A DNA stretch of 5,952 nt from the NCBI GenBank assembly GCA_002315505.1, contig DCGX01000003.1, forward strand, positions 1 to 5,952, read 5' to 3'. The notes beneath the pieces are model-generated. The model ran no database searches and was not told the origin of the DNA. It saw only the letters and a list, made by a program, of their open reading frames with translations. A program made the position numbers and the translations under genes. The stretch is from Ruminococcaceae bacterium UBA1767. GTDB taxonomy: Bacteria; Bacillota; Clostridia; Oscillospirales; Acutalibacteraceae. Positions 1 to 5,952 of this stretch are shown in pieces (position 1 is the stretch's first letter; the number at the start of each line of letters is the position of its first letter).

Positions 1-42
1 TAATGTATTCTTTTTTATTCCCCAAATTCCCGTGAAGAGACC

Positions 43-81
43 AAAAAAGGCAATAGCCATTCCAAAACGGAATGACTATTG
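43..81 (-). terminator. Rho-independent terminator of the C1 peptidase gene
   Basis: The minus strand forms a 13-bp stem (arms 69-81 and 51-63, one G-U pair) around a 5-base GTTTT loop. Two C bases and then six T (43-48) follow. It lies 16 bases after the peptidase stop codon. On the plus strand the hairpin is followed only by a broken T-rich stretch, so activity in that direction would be weak. Confidence 0.9.
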
Positions 82-97
82 TGTAATTTTGTATAAA

Positions 98-1891
98 TTA
101 TTGGTAATAAATTGGTAAAATACCGAAAACCCATTCAATAAATGCAATTATTCTGGACAGCAGGCCCGAATCAACCTTTATCGTCTCGGTTTCACTCGTC
201 AGCTCCTGTCCGTTGGAACCCGTTGCTGTGCAATAAATCGTGAAATTACCCTTTGCTTCATTAACAGTTACGCTCGAATCCGCATTCACCGTATAATCTG
301 CGCCGTCAACGTTCCATTTGACGTTATTCGCATTCACGCAATCCGCATAGAAAACTATACTCGACCTGTAAGAGAATGTCACATCGTTAAACTTCTCCAT
401 ATTTCTGATTGAAACAGACGATTCAACCGCAGGAGGGTCAATGTGCGGATCGTCATTATCAGTTGTGAAAGCCTGAATGAAGAAATTGCCTACTGAGTAA
501 TCAACTGCATCCGTCCAGGTATCGTCATTATTGAGAAGAGCTACGCTCTGTCCGCTCTGCGAGGTGTACTTAACTCCGCTGACTGTCTTATTTAACTGCT
601 CAACAGGAATTTCAACTGTGCCGGAGCTTACGGAATATGTAATCGCAACCGCAAATTTTGTTCCCTTTGCAAGCACGTTTGTCTTATCAAGCTCAACTGT
701 ATGATAGCCTCTGTTTGAAATCGTAACCTTCTTTTCATTTACACAAGTGCCCGAGGTTACGTCGCTTCCGCTAAAGCCTGTATAAATTCTGATTGTTGCG
801 GAGGTGTTCTTTGTAATTGTGTAGAATGAAACTGCTTTAAGATTCTGCTTTCCTGTCGCTGTGAAAATATTCGCTACGGTTGAACCGCTTGTACAGGAAG
901 CCGCAGATGAGAAGCCAACTGCGTTATAGGTGTAGTTATTGTCATAATTCGACGCACTCTGTGCAGAGAAGCCTGTAAAATCCTGCAAACTGCCGTCCCT
1001 GTAGGACAACCAATAGTAACCATCGTTATCCATATAATCGCCATTGCTGTCACGGACAAGCCATGCTCCATCCTTACTCGGTGTGGAATTGAAATTGCTC
1101 TTTGAGAAATTATCATCCCAGCCGACAATTGTAATCATATGATTTGGTACAGAACCCAGCGAATAATATGCCTTGTTCTGTGAATTGTAATTCTTAGCAT
1201 TCCAATAGAATGAAGCTGTGCAGCTACCGTGAGTCATAATCCAGTTCTTAACATCGTTTGCAGCAGAGAAAACCTCAGCATCCTTGAGAATAACTCCGCT
1301 GTCGGTATTATATCTGCCACTTTCGGGATAATTACTCATTTTATCGAAATCTTTTTCAAGATTGTAGAATTTAAAGTCGCTCTCATTCGCAACTCCGCTC
1401 CATCTTGAAAGTGTACCTGTCGCACGATTCCAGTTTCCGCCTATAAGGTACGGAGAATCATCGGAAATATACTGCTCACCGAAAAGAGGAGAGCTTTTGT
1501 TTGTATCTGCCGAGTAAGTGTACCATACAAGGTGTGACTCGGAAAAATCAACTGTGTTTGATTTACTGTAGCCCTGCTTGCAAGCATCGATTTCCATTGA
1601 TGCAATTGTAGCAAATGCCCAGCAGGCTCCCATTTCACCCTGGTTACGAATTTTCGGAATACAGCCGGTTGTACGTGAATCGTAGCTTGTCGGAACAGAT
1701 GAAACCTCATCAAGTGTAAAGTCACTTTCTTCCTCGAAGTCATCACCGTCAAGTCCGATGAGCTTAGTTGAAATCGAGCCGTCAGAAATATCCGCCATTG
1801 AATATATCTTCAGTTCATCAGCGGCCTTTGTCGGCACACCGAGGCACAGCAACAAAGCAACTGTGCAAATTATTGATATGATTTTTTTCAT
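98..1891 (-). CDS. Secreted papain-family (C1) cysteine peptidase with lectin-like and Ig-like domains
   Basis: A 597-residue exported protein. Residues 1-23 form a Sec signal peptide (KK, hydrophobic core, cleavage near TKA-AD); the residues before C16 do not fit a lipobox. A short acidic propeptide-like stretch (about 24-64) precedes the C1 domain (about 65-300): SVPTSYDSR, then RNQGEMGACWAFA with oxyanion Q84 and nucleophile C90, and VPNHMITIVGWDD with H251. The usual NSWG reads D281-S-N-G. Residues about 311-478 resemble the lectin-like domain found in clostridial C1 peptidases (NIFTATGKQNLKAVSFYT). After a Pro-rich linker (481-488) comes an Ig-like domain (about 488-575) with C518 and C554 placed as an Ig-type disulfide pair. 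The tail 581-597 is hydrophobic. There is no LPXTG motif, dockerin or SLH repeat. It has its own promoter and terminator and likely cleaves extracellular proteins or peptides; the target is unknown. Confidence 0.88.
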   Translation of the reverse strand: MKKIISIICTVALLLCLGVPTKAADELKIYSMADISDGSISTKLIGLDGDDFEEESDFTLDEVSSVPTSYDSRTTGCIPKIRNQGEMGACWAFATIASMEIDACKQGYSKSNTVDFSESHLVWYTYSADTNKSSPLFGEQYISDDSPYLIGGNWNRATGTLSRWSGVANESDFKFYNLEKDFDKMSNYPESGRYNTDSGVILKDAEVFSAANDVKNWIMTHGSCTASFYWNAKNYNSQNKAYYSLGSVPNHMITIVGWDDNFSKSNFNSTPSKDGAWLVRDSNGDYMDNDGYYWLSYRDGSLQDFTGFSAQSASNYDNNYTYNAVGFSSAASCTSGSTVANIFTATGKQNLKAVSFYTITKNTSATIRIYTGFSGSDVTSGTCVNEKKVTISNRGYHTVELDKTNVLAKGTKFAVAITYSVSSGTVEIPVEQLNKTVSGVKYTSQSGQSVALLNNDDTWTDAVDYSVGNFFIQAFTTDNDDPHIDPPAVESSVSIRNMEKFNDVTFSYRSSIVFYADCVNANNVKWNVDGADYTVNADSSVTVNEAKGNFTIYCTATGSNGQELTSETETIKVDSGLLSRIIAFIEWVFGILPIYYQ

Positions 1892-1895
1892 GAAT

Positions 1896-1903
1896 ATCAC
1901 CTC
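1896..1903 (-). promoter_or_regulatory. Ribosome binding site that fixes the C1 peptidase start
   Basis: The minus strand reads GAGGTGAT here, an 8-base match to the anti-Shine-Dalgarno sequence. The ATG at 1889-1891 is 8 bases from the GAGG core. A GTG at 1898-1900 is in frame three codons upstream but lies inside this site, so it cannot be the start; the longer reading with three extra residues is wrong. Confidence 0.9.
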
Positions 1904-1922
1904 AATCTAAATGTCTTAATTA

Positions 1923-1951
1923 ATGATATCACAATTCATTATTTTTTTCAA
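1923..1951 (-). promoter_or_regulatory. Sigma-A promoter with extended -10, for the C1 peptidase gene
   Basis: On the minus strand, TTGAAA (1946-1951, 5 of 6 matches to the -35 consensus) is followed after exactly 17 bases by TATCAT (1923-1928, 5 of 6 to the -10 consensus). A TG one base upstream of the -10 (1930-1931) makes it an extended -10 element. The spacer is A/T-rich. Transcription should start near 1916, giving a leader of about 25 bases. The -35 box begins only 4 bases after the T-tract of the preceding terminator, so the peptidase gene is a separate unit. I see no operator or riboswitch in the leader. Confidence 0.8.
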
Positions 1952-1955
1952 CAAC

Positions 1956-1981
1956 AAAAAAACTCCCGCCGCAGCAGGAGT
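1956..1981 (-). terminator. Rho-independent terminator ending the infB-rbfA-nrnA operon
   Basis: On the minus strand the arms ACTCCTGC and GCGGGAGT form an 8-bp stem with one G-U pair. They close a UGCG loop, a UNCG-type tetraloop on a C-G closing pair, which is unusually stable. A run of T follows directly (positions 1956-1961, with the last stem base at 1962). The hairpin starts 7 bases after the stop codon of the amide hydrolase gene. It separates the operon from the peptidase gene. Confidence 0.93.
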
Positions 1982-1988
1982 AATTTTA

Positions 1989-3143
1989 TTAAAGATATTT
2001 CCAGTTTCCTTTGGGATACTCGCTCTTTTCAATGCCTTCCTGTTTGATAACCTCACACGGTCTGTCAACACTGAAGGTATAAACCTTTGAGAAATCCATA
2101 TTTCCGACAAGCTTAACTGTATTCTTTGAAGAATTATAAACCGCACTCCACAATGCACCGATTCTCCACGGATATTTCGGATGGTCATAGTCGAGCTTTA
2201 CGTAGTCGAGCAAATCCATTGCCTCAAGCTCAGTGAGAACATTGTTTTTCTTATTGATTGAATCAAGAATTGCATCTGTTCTGTCTTCGCCGTGCTGTTC
2301 AACCTCGTACTTGCCGATATTCTTTGTAACGGTGTAGTTGGAAACGTACTGATAGTCAACTCCGTCATTTTCATAAATCGAATTGCTGATTCCGTATTTA
2401 TCACTGTTTCTTTCATATACGTGAAGAATGTTGTCTATGTACTCAACTACGACAGTTCTGCCTGTTGCATCAACGAGCTGATAGTGATATGCAACACCGA
2501 GTGCGTCATGCATATTGTACTTGTTGAAGAATGCAACCGCCTCATCAACATTTGCACAGGTATCAAGAATTCCTCGGATAGCCGCCGTTGTTGCGATATC
2601 CTTCTTCGCAGGATTTTTCTGATTTGTCGGCTTTGCACGAATCTGGAGAACTGCAATTGAAAGTCCCTTTTCATTTATACCGTCAACACAGCAATAAGGT
2701 GCAAGAAGTGACTGAAATGCATTCATCTTATTGTATCTGTTCCACTTGTCACCATACACAAGGAAATTTGTGTCAACAACGGAAACACTTTCGTAATGAT
2801 TCTTCGGATGTGTCCACAAAACCATACACGGAGCTGTTTTGAAATCAAAGTTTCTGCCGAGAAGAAAATCTCCGTCGGGTGTAACTGTGTTAAATGTTGA
2901 GCATCCGCCACCCTCAACTTCACCGATTGTGAAAGCTCTTCTGCTGAGCGGTGAACGCTTTGTCATAAATTTCAAGAGGTCACCGATAGTTTTAACGCCC
3001 TCGTCAAGAAGTTCATCAATATCGTAGTCGCACTGATAGTCAAGCATATAGATGTTTCTGTCAAGAGCTTTGACTGACTTCATTGTCTTAATCTGATTTT
3101 TTCTGTTTTCGTTGCCTGAGAATGAAAAAGATTTATTATTCAT
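1989..3143 (-). CDS. Linear amide C-N hydrolase, choloylglycine hydrolase/Ntn superfamily
   Basis: A 384-residue protein expected to hydrolyse a linear amide bond by an N-terminal-nucleophile mechanism. The core signature GGGCSTF (78-84) supplies nucleophile C81, and LLGRNFDF (94-101) supplies R97 and D100. Offsets from the Cys of 16 and 19 equal those of bile salt hydrolase (C2, R18, D21). N254 in GISNSI lies 173 residues after C81, equal to the C2-N175 offset. The second Arg is probably R288, less certainly R327. The bile salt hydrolase N82 position (LNF) appears here as Q167 (LQI). Eighty residues precede C81, including YMLDYQCDYDIDELL (32-46), so activation would need autocleavage before the Cys. 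No signal peptide is visible. The ATG has GGAG 7 bases upstream; Met21 has no ribosome site. It is the last operon gene, with a terminator 7 bases after the stop. Bile acid, acyl-amino acid, penicillin V or lactone substrates are all possible. Confidence 0.85.
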   Translation of the reverse strand: MNNKSFSFSGNENRKNQIKTMKSVKALDRNIYMLDYQCDYDIDELLDEGVKTIGDLLKFMTKRSPLSRRAFTIGEVEGGGCSTFNTVTPDGDFLLGRNFDFKTAPCMVLWTHPKNHYESVSVVDTNFLVYGDKWNRYNKMNAFQSLLAPYCCVDGINEKGLSIAVLQIRAKPTNQKNPAKKDIATTAAIRGILDTCANVDEAVAFFNKYNMHDALGVAYHYQLVDATGRTVVVEYIDNILHVYERNSDKYGISNSIYENDGVDYQYVSNYTVTKNIGKYEVEQHGEDRTDAILDSINKKNNVLTELEAMDLLDYVKLDYDHPKYPWRIGALWSAVYNSSKNTVKLVGNMDFSKVYTFSVDRPCEVIKQEGIEKSEYPKGNWKYL

Positions 3144-3167
3144 TATTATTCTCCATTCGTTTCTTTT

Positions 3168-3944
3168 TTATTTCTGTAATGACTGAAGGAACTCCCATGA
3201 CTCCTCAACGGACTTGAATGCGTCATCGTCTGTCCAATCGCAATCCTGCTCGTACATAATATAAGGTATATCAAGCTCACAGGCAATGTCGTAGCATTCC
3301 TTGAGGTTAACTACACCCTTGCCGAGAGAAACGAACTTTCTTTCTCTGTTTTCTTCTACGATATAATCCTTGAAATGAATAACCTTTACCTTACCCTTCA
3401 TCTTTTTGAGAACCTCAACAGGGTCATGGTCAGCATAATGAATCCATGCAACATCGGGAATGAAATTGAATGAGTCATCTGTTTCTTCAAGAAGAAGATC
3501 CATCATTGAGCAATTCATGTCACCGAGCTTGAAGAACTCAAAGTGGTGGTTATGATAGTTGAAGGTCATTCCGTTTTCCTTGAGCTTTGCACCGATTTCC
3601 TTTGTTTCCTCGATGAACTCACGAACTCTCTTTGCACTTCCTCTTGACTCTTCGGGAGCACTACCGATACCCATTGCATCGCAGTTGATTGCCTTATGCT
3701 CCTCAATCATAGTGTCGAGGTCTTCCTTCATTCTGTCAAACTGCTTGTGAGTAACACAGCAATTCATATTGTACTTTTTAAGAATTTCACCTTGTTCCTC
3801 TGCTGGGAAGTCACCGATTCCGGAAATCTGAACATCTGTAACTCCGAGCTTTGAAAGACGGTCAAGAGTTTTATCAAAATCCTCGGCGGTCTTAATGTGG
3901 TCACGCAATGTATAAAGCTGAATGCCAACGATTGGTTTTGTCAT
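3168..3944 (-). CDS. Sugar phosphate isomerase/epimerase-like TIM-barrel protein
   Basis: A 258-residue protein of the xylose-isomerase-like/AP endonuclease 2 superfamily, which includes many sugar isomerases, epimerases and inosose dehydratases. The N-terminus VGIQLYTLRD (6-15) is the first barrel strand. The signature FNYHNHHFEF (128-137) gives likely metal ligand E136; IPDVAWIHYAD (162-172) gives D164; VIHFKD (188-193) gives H190; and IMYEQD (229-234) gives E232. The D164-to-H190 spacing of 26 matches the metal site of D-tagatose 3-epimerase-type enzymes, as I recall that family. The signature of a DNA-repair AP endonuclease is absent, and a metal-dependent carbohydrate enzyme is the best reading. 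No signal peptide is present, so it is cytoplasmic. The ATG has AAGGAG 8 bases upstream, partly inside the stop codon of the GNAT gene. The next gene starts 24 bases downstream. The sugar substrate is unknown. Confidence 0.85.
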   Translation of the reverse strand: MTKPIVGIQLYTLRDHIKTAEDFDKTLDRLSKLGVTDVQISGIGDFPAEEQGEILKKYNMNCCVTHKQFDRMKEDLDTMIEEHKAINCDAMGIGSAPEESRGSAKRVREFIEETKEIGAKLKENGMTFNYHNHHFEFFKLGDMNCSMMDLLLEETDDSFNFIPDVAWIHYADHDPVEVLKKMKGKVKVIHFKDYIVEENRERKFVSLGKGVVNLKECYDIACELDIPYIMYEQDCDWTDDDAFKSVEESWEFLQSLQK

Positions 3945-3952
3945 TTCAAAGA

Positions 3953-3958
3953 CTCCTT
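3953..3958 (-). promoter_or_regulatory. Ribosome binding site of the isomerase gene, overlapping the GNAT stop
   Basis: AAGGAG lies 8 bases before the isomerase ATG and shares two bases with the TAA stop of the GNAT gene (3957-3959). It is the same stop/Shine-Dalgarno arrangement as at the nrnA-GNAT junction, and it favours coupled translation of the pair. Confidence 0.8.
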
Positions 3959-4544
3959 ATTTTTTTAAATTCTTTCTGTAAATTATCTGATATGGTTTTC
4001 TGTTGTTCTTGAGCATCTGAACGCTGTCCACACCTAAATCCTCAAGCACGGCACACCATCTTTTTTTCATACCGTGGTCATATTTTACAGGCAGGAAGCC
4101 CGCATTAAGATAACCCTTGATTGCGCCTTTACGCCACTCGTCTGTTGTAAGCACGGTGTAATCAACGCCTGCTTCATCAAGGTGCTTACAGGTAACAATG
4201 CTGAGGAACTTGCTGAGTCCCTTTCCACGGTAATCTGTACGAATGCCGACCATATGCATATCGCCGCTGTTATCTTCCTTGCGGACAAATGCTGTTACTG
4301 TTCCGATATGCTCACCATTATGATCAAGGAAGAAAACGTCCTTTTCAATGTTAACGCCATGACCTTCCATAGCATTATCAAAGTCCTTTGCTGTTGCGTC
4401 GTCATTAACAAGTCCGTTCTTACAGCACTCAACCCACGCAAGCTTATCTTCTTCTGTTTTATAATTTGAAATGCTATAGCCCTCGGGAAGAGGTGCATCT
4501 TCAATAGGTGTACCTGCAAGACGATACATTTTTAACTGTGCCAT
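3957..4544 (-). CDS. GNAT-family N-acetyltransferase
   Basis: A 195-residue protein with one GNAT fold that would transfer an acetyl group from acetyl-CoA to an unidentified amine. Motif A is plain: strand MHMVGIRTDY (96-105) followed by the pyrophosphate-binding loop R106-G-K-G-L and a helix. Motif B reads KGYLNAGFLPV (143-153). The central strand EHIGTVTAFV (78-87) is the usual GNAT beta-strand pair. About 90 residues precede motif A, and a C-terminal segment with KKRW and EDLG follows motif B. The ATG is 5 bases after a strong AAAGGAG, and the gene begins 10 bases after nrnA stops, so it is in the same operon. The substrate is unknown. Nothing resembles the ribosomal-protein acetyltransferase RimI closely enough to claim that role, even though the operon context is ribosomal. 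Confidence 0.85.
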   Translation of the reverse strand: MAQLKMYRLAGTPIEDAPLPEGYSISNYKTEEDKLAWVECCKNGLVNDDATAKDFDNAMEGHGVNIEKDVFFLDHNGEHIGTVTAFVRKEDNSGDMHMVGIRTDYRGKGLSKFLSIVTCKHLDEAGVDYTVLTTDEWRKGAIKGYLNAGFLPVKYDHGMKKRWCAVLEDLGVDSVQMLKNNRKPYQIIYRKNLKK

Positions 4545-4549
4545 AGTTT

Positions 4550-4556
4550 CTCCTTT
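4550..4556 (-). promoter_or_regulatory. Ribosome binding site of the GNAT gene, overlapping the nrnA stop
   Basis: The minus strand reads AAAGGAG, 5 bases before the GNAT ATG. Its first two bases are the last two bases of the nrnA TAA stop (4555-4557). This suggests that ribosomes ending nrnA could reinitiate on the acetyltransferase gene. Confidence 0.8.
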
Positions 4557-5499
4557 ATTCTAATCCAAGTTTTACACATTCAATTATTCTTTGTGTAGCC
4601 TCATCAACCGGTATTTCAAGTTGACAGCCTGCCGCCTGCGGATGTCCTCCGCCGCCCATCATTGCACAGATTTTTGACACATCAACAGGTGCATGACTTC
4701 TCATCGAAACCTTAAATGTGCCGTCAGGTTTTTCACGCATTGTAACGCCGACAACCACTCCCTCAATCTGTCGGGGAAGTGAAGCTATCGCATCAACCTC
4801 GCTCTCGTCCGAGCCACTCTGACGGAACATATCCTGTGTTATTGTTATGAAAGCGAGCTTATCATCGAGATACATTTTCATCGATGCCATTGCGAGCTTT
4901 TCAAGTGCAACATAGGTTTTTGTTTTAGTTTCAAACATTGCTGTATTTATTTCAACATTTCTTGCACCGCACTCAACCATATCCGCCGCCATACGAAGTG
5001 TGGTCGGTGTGACATTTGAATAGCGGAAGCAACCCGTATCGGTTGTAAGTCCGGTAAAAATGCAATCTGCAATATGTCTGTCGATTTCAACACCGAGCTT
5101 TCTTATTACAGACAAAATAATCTCACAGGCCGCCGCCGCATCTGCATCGAGCAAGGTTCTCTCGGCAAATGCTCTGTTTGAGCCATGATGGTCAATGCAA
5201 AGTTCAATCTTGTCGGCATATTTTGCTTCAAAAGCTTTGCCGAGCAGTTTTGTGTCTGCAACGTCAACCGCAACAAGTGTTGAATATTCAAATTCATCTA
5301 CCGTCTGTCCTATATATGAAAACTTTGACGGCATAGTGTCCGAACAGCAAACCTCTGCTTTTTTACCGATTTTATTAAGAGCCGCTTTGAGTGCAAAAGC
5401 CGCACCCAAAGTGTCTCCGTCGGGATGTCCGTGAGACAAAATCATAAAATTATCTTTGGATTTTAAAAATTCTGCCGTCTGGTCAAGAGTAATCATCAT
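4555..5499 (-). CDS. nrnA: Bifunctional oligoribonuclease/PAP phosphatase, DHH-DHHA1 family (NrnA type)
   Basis: A 314-residue cytoplasmic DHH-family phosphoesterase, a normal length for NrnA. All manganese-site motifs are visible: motif I SHGHPDGD (H23, D27, D29), motif II VAVDVAD (D79), motif III DHH (103-105) and motif IV TTDTG (D154). The C-terminal DHHA1 domain carries the glycine-rich GGGGHPQAAG substrate loop (282-291). Characterised relatives degrade 2-5 nt RNAs to mononucleotides and dephosphorylate pAp; some also hydrolyse pApA from c-di-AMP turnover. Which activity dominates here cannot be read from sequence. The gene follows rbfA after 2 bases, the standard Firmicutes order. Two tandem ATG codons (5497-5499 and 5494-5496) could start it; GAGG at 5511-5514, inside the rbfA end, is 11 bases from the first and 14 from the second, so the first is preferred. 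The stop overlaps the ribosome binding site region of the next gene. Confidence 0.93.
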   Translation of the reverse strand: MMITLDQTAEFLKSKDNFMILSHGHPDGDTLGAAFALKAALNKIGKKAEVCCSDTMPSKFSYIGQTVDEFEYSTLVAVDVADTKLLGKAFEAKYADKIELCIDHHGSNRAFAERTLLDADAAAACEIILSVIRKLGVEIDRHIADCIFTGLTTDTGCFRYSNVTPTTLRMAADMVECGARNVEINTAMFETKTKTYVALEKLAMASMKMYLDDKLAFITITQDMFRQSGSDESEVDAIASLPRQIEGVVVGVTMREKPDGTFKVSMRSHAPVDVSKICAMMGGGGHPQAAGCQLEIPVDEATQRIIECVKLGLE

Positions 5500-5501
5500 T
5501 T

Positions 5502-5849
5502 TTAATCATTCCTCAGGTCATCCATAATTTTTACAATATTCATACCGTGTTCAATAGAGTCATCCGCAACAAAGGTAAGCTCTGGGGTTTTTCTTAAACG
5601 AAGTCTTTGTCCAAGCTCACGGCGGATAAATCCGGTAGCATTTTTAAGTCCTTTTACAGCTTCCTTTGCCGTATCAAGTCCCTCAAGGGCACTTATCATA
5701 ACCTTGGCATAGGATGCATCGGAGCTGACTTCAACACGGACAACAGTCAGCATTTTACCCATTACCCTCGGATCCTTCAATTCACGGATTATTGCAATAA
5801 TCTCACGTTTGATATCCTCGGAAACTCTGTTGATTTTGTATCCTGCCAT
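5502..5849 (-). CDS. rbfA: 30S ribosome-binding factor RbfA
   Basis: A 115-residue protein, the usual length for RbfA, a single KH-type domain that binds the 30S subunit and helps mature the 5' end of 16S rRNA. Visible family hallmarks are the N-terminal helix with R8 and REIIAIIRELKDPR (residues 15-28), the strand-helix VSSDASYAKV (41-50), the Ala-x-Gly kink A71-T72-G73 that replaces the usual KH GxxG loop, and the RLRLRKTPELTF segment (82-93) followed by DDS and a C-terminal helix. The ATG start is preceded by AGAGGT with about 5-7 bases of spacing. It sits 10 bases after the infB stop and 2 bases before the nrnA start, so it is almost certainly co-transcribed with both. Nothing is truncated. 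The gene is cytoplasmic housekeeping and also matters for cold adaptation in other bacteria. Confidence 0.96.
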   Translation of the reverse strand: MAGYKINRVSEDIKREIIAIIRELKDPRVMGKMLTVVRVEVSSDASYAKVMISALEGLDTAKEAVKGLKNATGFIRRELGQRLRLRKTPELTFVADDSIEHGMNIVKIMDDLRND

Positions 5850-5859
5850 AATCTACCTC

Positions 5860-5952
5860 TTAATCTCTGTATTCCTCTGTGATATATGCCTCTAAAATGT
5901 CGCCTTCTTTAATGTCGGCAAACTTATTAAGGCTGATACCGCATTCATAGTT
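5860..5952 (-). CDS. infB: Translation initiation factor IF-2, C-terminal end (partial)
   Basis: The minus strand reads an open frame of 30 codons from the window edge to a TAA at 5860-5862. The start lies outside the window. The peptide begins NYECGISL and continues with KFADIKEGDILEAY. This matches the end of domain IV of IF-2, where a YECGI segment is followed by an F.DIKEGD..E.Y strand pattern. Domain IV is the beta-barrel that holds the formylmethionyl end of initiator tRNA; this is family knowledge. The stop is 10 bases before the rbfA start, and infB-rbfA is a highly conserved gene pair, which supports the call. Only about 30 of the several hundred residues expected for IF-2 are visible, so the GTPase domain cannot be checked here. 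Confidence 0.9.
   Translation of the reverse strand, partial: NYECGISLNKFADIKEGDILEAYITEEYRD

Noticed and set aside
1..42. A/T-rich stretch beyond the peptidase terminator, examined for a promoter or a second terminator
   Set aside because: No pair of -35/-10 hexamers with acceptable spacing and no hairpin stands out; too short to judge.
1844..1891. Possible lipoprotein signal at C16 of the C1 peptidase
   Set aside because: The residues before the Cys are LLL; a lipobox needs a small residue (G, A or S) at -1. A signal peptidase I site after TKA fits better.
1892..1900. GTG start three codons upstream for the C1 peptidase
   Set aside because: The GTG lies inside the GAGGTGAT ribosome binding site; the ATG at 1889-1891 has correct spacing and starts a normal signal peptide with MKK.
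2292..2660. Plus-strand open frame of 122 codons, Cys- and Val-rich, inside the amide hydrolase gene
   Set aside because: It is antisense to a well-supported gene, has no recognisable domain, and is explained by codon bias of the opposite strand.
3168..3944. Apparent loss of the early Glu (Q39 in VQISG) in the isomerase-like protein
   Set aside because: VQISG/VQVSG is, as far as I recall, the usual form in a common Firmicutes subgroup of this family, and the four likely metal ligands are intact, so this is not an oddity of this protein.
4074..4469. Plus-strand open frame of 131 codons opposite the GNAT gene
   Set aside because: It has no family resemblance and lies wholly within a gene with clear GNAT motifs; it is an antisense shadow.
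5607..5882. Plus-strand open frame across the rbfA start and infB end
   Set aside because: It runs antisense to two conserved genes and shows no domain.

Overview
The window reads almost entirely on the minus strand. It looks like chromosomal DNA from a low-to-moderate GC Firmicute of class Clostridia, plausibly a gut or rumen Ruminococcaceae/Oscillospiraceae-type organism. This is inferred from the infB-rbfA-nrnA order, the strong AGGAGG-type ribosome binding sites, the type of secreted C1 peptidase, and a choloylglycine-hydrolase-family enzyme. No 16S or other taxonomic marker is present, so the assignment is soft.

In transcription order (high to low coordinates), the window opens with the last 30 codons of infB (translation initiation factor IF-2). 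It continues with rbfA (30S maturation factor) and an nrnA-type DHH/DHHA1 phosphoesterase. These three form the classical Firmicutes nusA-infB operon tail. Three accessory genes follow without a break: a GNAT acetyltransferase, a sugar phosphate isomerase/epimerase-like TIM barrel, and a linear-amide C-N hydrolase of the choloylglycine hydrolase/Ntn superfamily with an 80-residue N-terminal extension. Gaps between these six genes are 10, 2, 10, 12 and 24 bases. Two stop codons touch or merge with the next Shine-Dalgarno sequence, so the genes are probably co-transcribed and partly translationally coupled. The run ends at a clear intrinsic terminator (1956-1981), 7 bases after the last stop codon.

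A separate unit follows: a strong extended -10 sigma-A promoter (1923-1951) abutting that terminator, a short leader, and a 597-residue secreted papain-family (C1) cysteine peptidase. The peptidase has a signal peptide, a lectin-like domain, an Ig-like domain and a hydrophobic C-terminal tail. It ends at its own long hairpin terminator (43-81). Positions 1-42 hold no feature I can support.

The core genes serve translation, ribosome assembly and nanoRNA turnover. The three accessory genes have family-level functions only, and I see no shared pathway that the sequence proves. There are no RNA genes, mobile elements, CRISPR arrays or large repeats. The more unusual points are the accessory module joined to the infB operon where truB-ribF might be expected, the proenzyme-like extension and a substituted pocket residue in the amide hydrolase, and the Asn-to-Asp change at the third catalytic position of the peptidase.
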